Assembly (NCBI GenBank): GCA_016282835.1
Contig: JAEELR010000090.1
Span: 1 to 35,262, forward strand
DNA length: 35,262 nt
Source of the DNA: Treponema sp.
Lineage (GTDB): Bacteria; Spirochaetota; Spirochaetia; Treponematales; Treponemataceae
Reading direction: 5' to 3'
Below the pieces are notes generated by a model, which saw nothing but the letters and a program-made list of their open reading frames with translations, was not told the origin of the DNA and made no database searches. Shown here piece by piece: positions 22,588 to 30,190 of the stretch. The translations under genes and the position numbers were made by a program. Position 1 is the first letter of the stretch. Each line of letters begins with the position of its first letter.

Positions 22588-23094
22588 TTAGTTCACGAAT
22601 AAGTAATCATAGAAATAGACATTTTTTATCTGGCCTAAAACCATTTCCTTGTTGATTAAGGTGCATAGTTCATTCTTTATGTTTGATTCACCCTTAGATC
22701 TTAATTCCTGTTCTGTATAGTTAGAAAAGTAATCTATAATGATTGAACTTTCCTGCTTTCGTTTCAGTGATAATTCTTCGTGAAATGAAATGTCTCCTTC
22801 AGGATATGAAAACCAGGGTGTCAGGATTATTACTGAACCTGTAGAATTTTCGTCGGGAGCTTTGGTTAAAAGCCTTAACTGTTCGAGTTCTGTAAAGGCT
22901 TCCATCTTTCCATTCTTTTTGTCCTGCTTCGAAGTAATTTTTTGCGGTGTAGGATCGGCAACTCTGTACTTTGAACCGACCTTATCATTTCGAAATGTAA
23001 AACAGATAATAGTTTCTATAACAAGGACTGCAGCTATAGTAATAATTATCCCATAAAGAATATTTGTTATAACTTTTATAGATTGATGTTTCAT
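22588..23094 (-). CDS. FliL-like membrane protein
   Basis: This 168-aa protein has one N-terminal membrane segment (12-32), a charged linker and a periplasmic domain from about 85. The domain pattern VIILTPWFSYPEG, SIIIDYFSNYTEQEL, KNELCTLINKEM and the end VYFYDYLFVN follows FliL, the flagellar stator-associated protein. It is not beside motAB or flagellar genes, so it may be a paralogue with another role. It precedes the small membrane protein and sigma factor and is separated from hflX by 96 bp. Confidence 0.65.
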   Translation of the reverse strand: MKHQSIKVITNILYGIIITIAAVLVIETIICFTFRNDKVGSKYRVADPTPQKITSKQDKKNGKMEAFTELEQLRLLTKAPDENSTGSVIILTPWFSYPEGDISFHEELSLKRKQESSIIIDYFSNYTEQELRSKGESNIKNELCTLINKEMVLGQIKNVYFYDYLFVN

Positions 23095-23190
23095 TTTTAA
23101 TTTGCAGGTTTATTTCAAAAGTATTGATATGTAGAATTTATTTTATTGAAAAGTCCTGTGATTCCCCCTCTTTAAATCTCTTACCCGCTT

Positions 23191-24459
23191 TTACTCTATA
23201 AGAAAATCTTTTATTAAGGCAAGTGTTCTGGAGCTTTCTGGCAAACGTGCTTTTAATTCTATGCAGGTATCCTGCCAGGCTTCTTCCATAATAGTTCCGT
23301 TTTTCCTGACCAGTTCAACCAGGTCACATCTTTCCATCGGGATTTTCAGCGAGCGTATTTCACCTAAAAGTTTTTTTGTTACCAGATTTAAAAGCTGTTC
23401 AAAGCCTTCCTGAGTTTTTGCGCTGACATAAATTGCGTCCGGGAATAAATTCTTCAGCTTCGAAACAGTGGCTTCATCATTTTTAATTCTGTCTGTTTTA
23501 TTTAACAGGATTATTTTTTCATTTTCTTCTGCACCAATTTCTTTTAAAACTTTCAGAACCTGTGCGTATTGTTTGCCGCAGTTTTCATCACTTGAATCAA
23601 TTACAATCAAAAGTAAATCTGCTAAAGAAGTTTCTTCGAGAGTCGATTTAAATGCATCTATTAAAGTGTGCGGGAGATTCGAAATAAAACCAACAGTGTC
23701 CGTAAGTAAAAATTCTCCGCCTTCAGCAAGAGTTATTTTTCTTGTGGTTGGATCCAGGGTTGCAAAGAGTTTGTCTTCTACAAAAACATCGGCTCCTGTA
23801 AGTGCATTTAATAAACTTGATTTACCGGCGTTTGTGTAGCCGACAAGTGCGCAGGAAGGAGTAGAAGTTTTTTGCCTTTGCTTGCGCTGTGTGTTTCGAA
23901 CAATTTCTACCTGCTCAAGTTCCTTTTTAATCTGTAAAATTTTATTTTCTACCTGGCGTCTGTCGAGTTCGAGCTGAGTTTCACCGCTTCCTTTTGAGCC
24001 GTATGAACCACCTCTCTGGCGGGCCATGTCACCATAGGAATGACTTAAACGCGGAAGTGAATAGGTAAGCTTTGCAAGTTCAACCTGAAGGGTGGCTTCT
24101 TTGGTCTGAGCCCTTTGTGCAAAAATTCTTATGATTACTTCATTGCGGTCAAAGCAGGGAATGCCTGTAAGCTTTTCCCAGTTCCTTTGTTTTGAAGGTT
24201 GAAGTTCCCAGTCAAAAATAATACATTCTGCAAAAACTTCTTTCGCTATGGCAGAAATTTCCTGAGCCTTACCGGTCCCGATTCCGTAAGTTGGATGCGG
24301 TTCGATTCGGTTTAAAACTACAGCCTTGCAGAATTCAAAACCAAGTGTATCGATTAAGCCTTTTAATTCATAAGGAAATCCGTCTTCACCTTTTCTAGGA
24401 GGTGGTGCTACGAGTAAGCATCTGACTTTTTTTTCTTCTTCTTCTTTTACTTCAACCAT
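23191..24459 (-). CDS. hflX: Ribosome-associated GTPase HflX
   Basis: This 422-aa GTPase splits or rescues stalled ribosomes in other bacteria. An N-terminal HflX domain includes GIGTGKAQEI and RGGSYGSKGSGETQLE (149-164). A coiled-coil linker (165-198, rich in E/K/Q) leads to the G domain with G1 GYTNAGKSS (207-215), G3 DTVGF (254-258), G4 NKTD (320-323) and a SAK G5. All motifs are intact. The start has no Shine-Dalgarno, but a perfect -10 ends 6 nt upstream. Confidence 0.94.
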   Translation of the reverse strand: MVEVKEEEEKKVRCLLVAPPPRKGEDGFPYELKGLIDTLGFEFCKAVVLNRIEPHPTYGIGTGKAQEISAIAKEVFAECIIFDWELQPSKQRNWEKLTGIPCFDRNEVIIRIFAQRAQTKEATLQVELAKLTYSLPRLSHSYGDMARQRGGSYGSKGSGETQLELDRRQVENKILQIKKELEQVEIVRNTQRKQRQKTSTPSCALVGYTNAGKSSLLNALTGADVFVEDKLFATLDPTTRKITLAEGGEFLLTDTVGFISNLPHTLIDAFKSTLEETSLADLLLIVIDSSDENCGKQYAQVLKVLKEIGAEENEKIILLNKTDRIKNDEATVSKLKNLFPDAIYVSAKTQEGFEQLLNLVTKKLLGEIRSLKIPMERCDLVELVRKNGTIMEEAWQDTCIELKARLPESSRTLALIKDFLIE

Positions 24460-24465
24460 AAGGCG

Positions 24466-24494
24466 ATTATATAGGTTTATAATTAAATAGAGAA
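24466..24494 (-). promoter_or_regulatory. Promoter of hflX (leaderless type)
   Basis: On the minus strand a consensus TATAAT (24466-24471) ends 6 nt before the ATG at 24459, placing the expected transcription start on the A of the ATG. The -35 at 17 bp is weak (TTCTCT, 24489-24494). Confidence 0.6.
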
Positions 24495-24514
24495 CTACAG
24501 AAGCTGTGTTTTGG

Positions 24515-24625
24515 GGTAAATGCCTTGAAGGGAGAAGACTCTCCCTACGGCCGCACTTCGTTGCGCCCTACCCTTTCTAACGGGGAAGTCTTTATTTTCT
24601 AGACCCCGTAGCGCCCCAAGTTTCT
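24515..24625. repeat. GC-rich non-coding element upstream of hflX
   Basis: This GC-rich patch sits in AT-rich surroundings. It has internal inverted repeats GGGAGA/TCTCCC (near 24529) and ACGGGG-aa-GTCT paired with AGACCCCGT (24580-24609). It contains CACTTCGTTGCGCCCTACC, similar in style to the GC-rich repeats at 9314 and 28626 but not the same sequence. No gene is visible. Confidence 0.5.
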
Positions 24626-24678
24626 CCCGCGATGTTTGTAACGCAAATTCGTTAGTTCGTGTAAAGAACTTATAACGA

Positions 24679-24702
24679 ACCTTGTAGAATTTTCTACAAG
24701 GT
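24679..24702 (+). terminator. Strong hairpin with T-run on the plus strand
   Basis: Perfect 11-bp arms ACCTTGTAGAA / TTCTACAAGGT are followed on the plus strand by AG and seven T. It lies 8 bp after the stop of the minus-strand lipoprotein gene but has the T-run in the opposite direction. It would therefore block plus-strand readthrough better than it would end the lipoprotein transcript. Confidence 0.6.
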
Positions 24703-24709
24703 AGTTTTT

Positions 24710-25321
24710 TTATTTTACTTCATGCGCAACTGAAATTTTTATTCCGTCAACATATTCATCTTTTTCAGAATCTGAAATGTCAGCTTCATCTTTAATTACA
24801 ATTGTATAAATCAGTTTTATTTCCGGAAACTTCTTATCCGTTTCAAAAGTTTTTCCTTCATAAGTAATTACAGGAAATTTTGAATCACGCCAGTTTACAG
24901 AACCAAGATTCTTTTTGACAGAAGTAATTTTTTTATGTGTGTTTTCTACATAATCTTCAATTTCATACAAATCCGTATCAAACCCAGCAAAATTCTTGCC
25001 ATCGATTGTAATTATGTGGGATAAATGCGGCTCAGCACACAGAGCATCCGAAATTTTAATACTAAATATATCTGAAGTTTTTCCAGAAATCGATACAGTT
25101 TCATTATCATACAAATACTGAGCATCATGGTCGCCATGATAATCAAAAAGTGAATAGGCTTGTGTCGAAATTTCTTTTGATGTTGCACTTTCATTTGTTA
25201 CATTTAGGTCAATCTTATAAGGAAAACACGGTTCTGAGACAGGTTCTGAAGAAGAAGGAATACAGCCTGTAACAATTGATATTAATCCATAAATGATTAA
25301 AAGATATAAATATTTCTTCAT
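24710..25321 (-). CDS. Lipoprotein of unknown function, downstream of the astacin gene
   Basis: This 203-aa predicted lipoprotein has signal MKKYLYLLIIYGLISIV and lipobox VTGC (Cys20). The mature part is rich in Asp, Glu, Ser and Thr, with predicted beta-strands (FSIKISDALCAEPHLSHIIT, KLIYTIVIKDEADISD) and no recognised motif. TTGGAG precedes the ATG, 21 bp after the protease stop, so the two genes should be one operon. It could be a partner, inhibitor or substrate-presenting protein for the protease; nothing in the sequence decides this. Confidence 0.7.
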   Translation of the reverse strand: MKKYLYLLIIYGLISIVTGCIPSSSEPVSEPCFPYKIDLNVTNESATSKEISTQAYSLFDYHGDHDAQYLYDNETVSISGKTSDIFSIKISDALCAEPHLSHIITIDGKNFAGFDTDLYEIEDYVENTHKKITSVKKNLGSVNWRDSKFPVITYEGKTFETDKKFPEIKLIYTIVIKDEADISDSEKDEYVDGIKISVAHEVK

Positions 25322-25342
25322 TATTTTTTTTCTCCAAATTAT

Positions 25343-26704
25343 TTAATACATTCTTTTTATCATTGCTATATCTTTTGCTGATGGAGTCTCATACATTTTG
25401 GTTTTCGGGTCATTTTTATTTTCTGCTTCTTTTCCAGCCTTTACATTCAATTTCGGATAAAGCATAACAGACTCAAAATCAAAACTGTCAGACTGCCAGC
25501 TATTTTCACTTTCCCAAAATGCCGGATACCATAATGTAACTCTCCACCATCCAATAGATACAGTTCTGCTCTCCCATCTCCAACCATTTATTGTTAATGG
25601 AATTATACCATAGTTTACAGTATCGTTTTTTTGGTCTTCAGAAAGGACAACATAATCATCTCTATCGTGACGAGTATGTTCATGCTCTAACCCAAGCGTA
25701 TGCCCAAGTTCATGAACAGGAGTTCTTGTATATTGAATTGGATTTAATGTTTCCGAAAGATTTAAATCCTGCAATCCTCCTATACACCCAACATTCGAAT
25801 TTCCGGCAACATAATCACCTAAATCTTTTGTATTATAAACAACACAGCCTCGAACCTGAATTCCTAAGGTAAAATTCATCCAGCCGTTATCATCAAGTTC
25901 AGAAAATTGTACATGGTTTTCAGTTTCATCACTCCAAATTTTCATTGCATTTAACATCAAGTTCTTATGATCTTCTGTAATGTCACCCCAACGATAATTT
26001 ACAACTCCATTCGGCCAGCGTGCCGTAGATTTTTTCACAACAGCTCTTTCTCCTGATTCATGCAACAAAGAAGACATATCATTTCTAATAGAGGAAATTA
26101 CTTCTTCAACATCTTTTCCATCAGCAACTTCATTTAAAACAGCTGTCATTATAATTCCCTGTATCGAATTAAATGGAATTTCTGCATCATCTCCAAAAAG
26201 ATATCCCGTTTCAGAGGCACTAATTCCATCAAGCGTAAGTGCTTTTCTGTGATCTGGGATAAGTTCAGCAAACGAAGACTCATATTCTTTTCTTATTTCA
26301 TTTAACTCATCTTCAAGAGTTATTGTTTCTTCTTCGATTGATCGAGCATTTTTTGAGACAGTTCTTTTCATTGTAGATAAATCAGCAGGAAGTAAATTTC
26401 CTATATCTTCAAAATTAATTTTGTTTGAAATATTTCTTGCTGTTGAAGAATCATCAATATACATAGAAACTGTATTTATAGCTTTCTCACAGGCTTTTAT
26501 TTGAAGTCCAAGAAGACTTCCAGTAATTTTTGATGCTTCTGATGAATAAACCATATTATCAAAATTCAAATAACAGTATTTTTCATCTTTAAACTTTTCA
26601 TTAAAAGTTGCATTACATGAAATTGATAATCCCAAAAATAAACCAATACTAACCACTAAACAAGTTATTAAAACTTTGTTTGCCATTTTTCTAAATGTTT
26701 TCAT
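25343..26704 (-). CDS. Astacin-family (M12A) zinc metalloprotease, lipoprotein
   Basis: This 453-aa protein has lipobox SISC (Cys30). A propeptide-like region of about 195 residues precedes the catalytic domain, which starts near TARWPNGVVNYRW (227). The full astacin signature HELGHTLGLEHEHTRHDRD is at 331-349: three zinc His (331, 335, 341), catalytic Glu332 and the RxDRD extension. The Met-turn is SVMLY (412-416), with the extra zinc-ligand Tyr416. All catalytic elements are present, so an active secreted or surface-anchored protease is likely. AAGGAGA precedes the ATG. A long upstream region holds hairpins and an array of palindromes. Bacterial astacins are uncommon; targets may be host or neighbouring proteins. 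Confidence 0.92.
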   Translation of the reverse strand: MKTFRKMANKVLITCLVVSIGLFLGLSISCNATFNEKFKDEKYCYLNFDNMVYSSEASKITGSLLGLQIKACEKAINTVSMYIDDSSTARNISNKINFEDIGNLLPADLSTMKRTVSKNARSIEEETITLEDELNEIRKEYESSFAELIPDHRKALTLDGISASETGYLFGDDAEIPFNSIQGIIMTAVLNEVADGKDVEEVISSIRNDMSSLLHESGERAVVKKSTARWPNGVVNYRWGDITEDHKNLMLNAMKIWSDETENHVQFSELDDNGWMNFTLGIQVRGCVVYNTKDLGDYVAGNSNVGCIGGLQDLNLSETLNPIQYTRTPVHELGHTLGLEHEHTRHDRDDYVVLSEDQKNDTVNYGIIPLTINGWRWESRTVSIGWWRVTLWYPAFWESENSWQSDSFDFESVMLYPKLNVKAGKEAENKNDPKTKMYETPSAKDIAMIKRMY

Positions 26705-26749
26705 CTAGAATCTCCTTAAATATTATTATCTTTTTTGTATGCACGACAA

Positions 26750-26817
26750 CTATTCAGAAATAACTAGTCGTTATAGATTAGTTATCCGAATAGCTAAATA
26801 ACAGAACCTCTGTTATT
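26750..26817. other. Two adjacent hairpins in the leader of the astacin gene
   Basis: 26750-26793 is an imperfect hairpin: CTATTC ... ATAACTA pairs with TAGTTAT ... GAATAG. 26797-26817 is a perfect 9-bp stem AATAACAGA / TCTGTTATT with loop ACC. Neither has a T-run in the direction of the minus-strand genes. If the promoter lies upstream of the palindrome array, both hairpins are in the 5' leader and could affect stability or translation. Confidence 0.55.
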
Positions 26818-26887
26818 ATTAGTTTTTGCCACGCATATTTCATCAATAACACAGCTTTTGGTAGAAAACAATAGGTAAAAGGGGCAA

Positions 26888-26969
26888 ATATTACCAAGGT
26901 AATATGAAAAAATGCTGAAATATGACCAAGGTAATATCAATTTTTCTTCAAATATTACCTGAGTAATAT
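26888..26969. promoter_or_regulatory. Array of three 18-bp palindromes at 32-bp spacing
   Basis: The sites are ATATTACCAAGGTAATAT (26888-26905), ATATGACCAAGGTAATAT (26920-26937) and ATATTACCTGAGTAATAT (26952-26969), giving consensus ATATTAC-N4-GTAATAT. Start-to-start distance is 32 bp in both cases, about three helical turns. The spacers are 14 bp and unrelated. On the minus strand a TATAAT (26985-26990) lies 15 bp upstream of the first-read site. They are probably binding sites for a dimeric regulator controlling the astacin operon. The 347-bp gap 26705-27051 contains no gene. Confidence 0.7.
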
Positions 26970-27051
26970 GGTAGGTTTTTAGGAATTATATTCATATTCA
27001 GGTCTGTTGCATTACAATTTTGGCGAGTTCTGCATGACAGTTTTTACAAAC

Positions 27052-28563
27052 CTAGTCATTCTTGCGGTTCAAGATTATGCTTCTTTTTTCCTGTGCATAT
27101 ACACCGTCAGGAGAAAGTGTGTATGGCTGTAAAAAGATTACATCATAATTTAACTGACTGGAATTCTGACTCTGCGGTGCATAAGAAAGTTTATATACGC
27201 CTTTATATAAAGCAGAGGTTTCACAGCGGAACTGTATAAAGTATTCATTTTGAATTTGTATGAAAGTATAATAGCCTTTTTCTAAAGAGCCTTCGCCTTC
27301 ACTTGTAAAATTACCGTTTTCAAATTTTAAAACGCTTCCATCTGCTGTTGTCCAGAAAATGTTTTCTTCAATTTTCTTTGTAATTGGAAGAGCATTAGAT
27401 TTACCGGATTTAGTTTTGTTCTTAAAATAATCCTGTTCAAAATTCAGTTTTTTGTATTCTCCATCCCACACATTGCTTTCATTAATCAAAAGCCTTACAT
27501 CATCCTGCAGGCGCAAACGGATTTCATCAACACTTATCAAAGAAACATTTATACTTCTGTGAAGGTTTTCAATCTGCTGGTTTATGGAAGTTATATAAAC
27601 ACCGTTTCTTCTCAAGTTCGAATGAACCCATCTGTAAACTTCTTCAAAGTCAGTGTTAAAGAAAATTATTTCCTGAGACTGCCAGTCAAAGAAAACATAA
27701 TTAGCATCTGAAGATGAAGAATTAATTTTACACCACAGACCGTCTAAGAATTTTGCAAAAGTTTCTATTGTACCGTCCTGGATTTTAGCAAGTTCTTTTG
27801 CCTGAAGCCTTGAACCTGCAACACGAATTCTTTTAGTTTCAGTATATTTGCGTTCGTCTTCGTTCCAGTCATAGCAAATCTGGAGCTGTTCATTTGATTC
27901 AGGTTTTGAAGAATCAGTCGTATATACCCAAATCGGATAGCTTAAACCTTTTACCTGCGATTTTTCGTAGGCATCGTAGCGGTCGAGCTGCTGGATAAAA
28001 ATGATACCGTCGCCCCTGAAATTTGCAATTAAATTCAGTCCCGGCTTTCCGTTTTTATTTATTATTAAAAAAGCCTGCAGTAAGGAATCGCCGTTTTCTG
28101 CAAAGCCCTGATAAACCAATGCATTTGTATGATTTCCGATTAAATCAATTCCTGTAAAAGAAAAAGTTAAGACATGACTTATTTGAGTAGAAATAATCAT
28201 GCTTCTTTCGTAAGTGCTTTTTGAAGGATTATATAAACCGACCAAAAGTGAAATGTATGGAGATGCCGAAGTCCTTATTGCATTAACCTGATCGTCGAAA
28301 CCGTCGTTATCGAAATCCATACTTACTACACTAAGCAAGGTTTCATCGCTTTGCAGAGGAATCAGCGAAATCATGCCGACATCATCTTCGTAATTGTAGT
28401 TTTCATTCGTTGACTGCATTTCTGTAGAATTTGCCTGCGGAATTATTACAGAGACATTATTCTTTTCTTCTGTTTCTTTATAGATAAAAATGCGGTAAAC
28501 AAAAATTAGTGCCAGAAATATAACAGTAAAAATAAACAGAAATGCAGTCAATTTTTTTTTCAT
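27052..28563 (-). CDS. Tp0751 (pallilysin)-related protein
   Basis: This 503-aa protein has one N-terminal membrane segment (5-27) and no lipobox. A Ca-site-like DFDNDGFDD (82-90) begins a beta-rich N-terminal domain. Residues 265-375 align with my recollection of T. pallidum Tp0751, an adhesin with a lipocalin-like fold: FLDGLW, FFDWQSQEIIFF, INQQIENLHRSINVSLIS, DDVRLLINESNVWDGEY. The HEXXH reported in Tp0751 corresponds here to VDEIR (345-349), so that motif is missing. About 130 further residues (376-503) follow that Tp0751 lacks. It is probably surface or periplasmic, possibly a host-ligand binder. A -10 box 7 nt before the ATG suggests a leaderless transcript. Confidence 0.75.
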   Translation of the reverse strand: MKKKLTAFLFIFTVIFLALIFVYRIFIYKETEEKNNVSVIIPQANSTEMQSTNENYNYEDDVGMISLIPLQSDETLLSVVSMDFDNDGFDDQVNAIRTSASPYISLLVGLYNPSKSTYERSMIISTQISHVLTFSFTGIDLIGNHTNALVYQGFAENGDSLLQAFLIINKNGKPGLNLIANFRGDGIIFIQQLDRYDAYEKSQVKGLSYPIWVYTTDSSKPESNEQLQICYDWNEDERKYTETKRIRVAGSRLQAKELAKIQDGTIETFAKFLDGLWCKINSSSSDANYVFFDWQSQEIIFFNTDFEEVYRWVHSNLRRNGVYITSINQQIENLHRSINVSLISVDEIRLRLQDDVRLLINESNVWDGEYKKLNFEQDYFKNKTKSGKSNALPITKKIEENIFWTTADGSVLKFENGNFTSEGEGSLEKGYYTFIQIQNEYFIQFRCETSALYKGVYKLSYAPQSQNSSQLNYDVIFLQPYTLSPDGVYAQEKRSIILNRKND

Positions 28564-28570
28564 AGTAACT

Positions 28571-28599
28571 ATGATACAAAACTAAGTGGTCTTTTGCAA
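28571..28599 (-). promoter_or_regulatory. Promoter of the Tp0751-related gene (leaderless type)
   Basis: On the minus strand: TTGCAA (28594-28599), a 17-bp spacer and TATCAT (28571-28576), 7 nt before the ATG at 28563. No Shine-Dalgarno is present. Confidence 0.55.
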
Positions 28600-28625
28600 T
28601 TGTAAAATTGGTCTCAATTGGAATT

Positions 28626-28750
28626 AGCTCACCGTGGAGCCCCGGAAGTTCCGGAGCAGCGCGGAGGAATGAGCGGATAGCGAAGGGCGTAAGGGTGGAA
28701 TTTGTAATTTTAATTTCTTAGCAGTTGAAGTAATTTCGCAAACACAAATT
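28626..28750 (+). repeat. GC-rich dispersed repeat, copy 2, next to an inverted repeat
   Basis: 28626-28698 carries the blocks CCGTGGAGCCCCGGA, AATGAGCG and AGCGAAGGGCGTAAGGGTGG in the same order as the minus strand of 9314-9378. It has an extra inner hairpin, CGGAAGTTCCG. Right after it, GGAATTTGT (28697-28705) pairs with ACAAATTCC (28742-28750). The gap between argD and the Tp0751-related gene otherwise holds nothing recognisable. Confidence 0.65.
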
Positions 28751-28765
28751 CCAGCGTTCAAAAAA

Positions 28766-29923
28766 CTAATACGAAGACAGAACTTCATGCAGGATTGAAA
28801 GCCCCTTGTCGATTTCGTTCCAGTTTATGTTTAACGGAGGAACTAAGCGCAAAGTGTTTGAACCTGCTGTAGAAAAGAGGAGCCCTTTTGAAAGACATTT
28901 TTTTTCTACTTCTACAGGATTAACATTTACTTCAACTCCAATCATTAAACCTACACCGCGGATTTCTTTTACGCAAGGAAGATTCCACTTTGCAATTTGA
29001 TTCCTGATGTACTCGCCCTTGAACTTTACATTTGCCAGAAACTGCTCGTTGTTTACTGTATTCAAAACCAGCAGTGCTGCACTGCAAGCCAAAGGATTTC
29101 CGCCGAATGTAGACTGATGATCGCCTGCCTTAAATACATTTGCTTTTCCCCTGTAAAGACATGCGCCCATTGGTACACCGCCGGCAATTCCCTTTGCTAA
29201 AGTTACAACATCAACATCAAGGTCCAAAAGTTTACTTGCTAAGAATGAACCAGTTCTTCCGATTCCAGTCTGAACTTCATCGGCTATAACGATTGCTCCG
29301 TTTTTATGTGCAAGTTCACAGGCTTTTTTTGCCCACTCTTTGTCTAAAGGAATTACACCACCCTCGCCCTGAACACATTCCATCATTAAGGCACAGGTAT
29401 TTTCGTCGAAGGCATTTTCAAGTGAAGCATAGTCGTTTGCAACTATTGTTTTAAATCCTTCTGCATAAGGCGCAAAACATTCCGGGTGAAAAACATCCTG
29501 ACCGGTTGCAGTTAAAGTTGCAAGAGTTCTTCCGTGAAAGCTTTTCTGAAGGGTTACAATTGTTTTTTTGTTTTTACCGCCGGTTTCATATCCATACTTT
29601 CTTGCAAGCTTTATGGCAGCTTCATTAGCTTCTGCTCCAGAGTTACCGAAATAAACTCCGTCGAATTGAGTTTGAGCTAAAAGTTCATTTGCATACTGAA
29701 TGCCGACATCAGATGTAAAATAGTTGCAGATGTGAATCTGCTTTTTAGCCTGCTTTTTGATTGTTCTTACTAATGGACCGTAGTTGTGGCCCAGGCAGTT
29801 AACGGCAATTCCTGCGAGGAAATCAATATATTTTTTTCCGTAGATGTCAGTGAGTGTTGCTCCCTTGCCTTTCTTGAAGGTTACATCAAAACTTCCGTAA
29901 TTATTTAATACTTTTGAATTCAT
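28766..29923 (-). CDS. argD: Acetylornithine aminotransferase
   Basis: This 385-aa class III PLP aminotransferase makes N-acetylornithine from N-acetylglutamate semialdehyde in arginine synthesis. Motifs are GNSGAEANE (93-101), FHGRTLATLTATG, ECVQGEGGV, ADEVQTGIGRTG (Asp215), Schiff-base Lys244 (TLAKGIAGG) and STFGGNPLACSAAL. The length is normal. AGGAGA precedes the ATG. It is third in the argJ-argB-argD order, but a MITE-like element separates it from argB, so it may have its own promoter. argC is not in the window. Confidence 0.94.
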   Translation of the reverse strand: MNSKVLNNYGSFDVTFKKGKGATLTDIYGKKYIDFLAGIAVNCLGHNYGPLVRTIKKQAKKQIHICNYFTSDVGIQYANELLAQTQFDGVYFGNSGAEANEAAIKLARKYGYETGGKNKKTIVTLQKSFHGRTLATLTATGQDVFHPECFAPYAEGFKTIVANDYASLENAFDENTCALMMECVQGEGGVIPLDKEWAKKACELAHKNGAIVIADEVQTGIGRTGSFLASKLLDLDVDVVTLAKGIAGGVPMGACLYRGKANVFKAGDHQSTFGGNPLACSAALLVLNTVNNEQFLANVKFKGEYIRNQIAKWNLPCVKEIRGVGLMIGVEVNVNPVEVEKKCLSKGLLFSTAGSNTLRLVPPLNINWNEIDKGLSILHEVLSSY

Positions 29924-29993
29924 TTTTTGTTTCTCCTGTTTCTTATAGTTTTTATAGGGTCAAAGTGCGAGTTTCAAACATTCACTTAACGAG

Positions 29994-30135
29994 CAAAAAT
30001 GTGTCCGCTCCCAGAAAAGACAAGCTGTTTCACGCGGTTGAGCGGAATAGGTATCTGACTCACTCGCTTACGCTCGTTCGCACCGCTCAAAGTGTTCAAC
30101 AGCCTTCTGCTTTTCTTCGCGCTACCACATTTTTG
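29994..30135. mobile_element. 142-bp MITE-like element with CAAAAATGTG terminal inverted repeats
   Basis: The ends are CAAAAATGTG (29994-30003) and CACATTTTTG (30126-30135), a perfect 10-bp inverted repeat. The arms continue to pair imperfectly inward: AGAAAAG with CTTTTCT, GCTGTT with AACAGC, and GTTGAGCGG with CCGCTCAA. The whole element can therefore fold into one long hairpin around a GC-rich loop (TCGCTTACGCTCGTTCG). It encodes no protein. Fragments of its end recur at 1977-2002 and 10946-10960. It sits between argB and argD. Confidence 0.75.
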
Positions 30136-30190
30136 AATTTATACCGAAACGAAACTCGACATTAAACCTAAAAATGTACTTCTACAATTA

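Noticed and set aside
25591..25872. 93-codon plus-strand frame antisense to the astacin gene
   Set aside because: It mirrors the catalytic domain; the minus-strand product has an intact zinc signature and a proper ribosome-binding site.
26888..26969. Short CRISPR array or plasmid-type iterons
   Set aside because: The 18-bp units with 14-bp spacers are too short for CRISPR. There are only three palindromic copies and no replication gene nearby, so operators fit better.
29914..30165. 83-codon open frame on the plus strand
   Set aside because: It runs through the MITE-like element and antisense to the argD start, with no ribosome-binding site.
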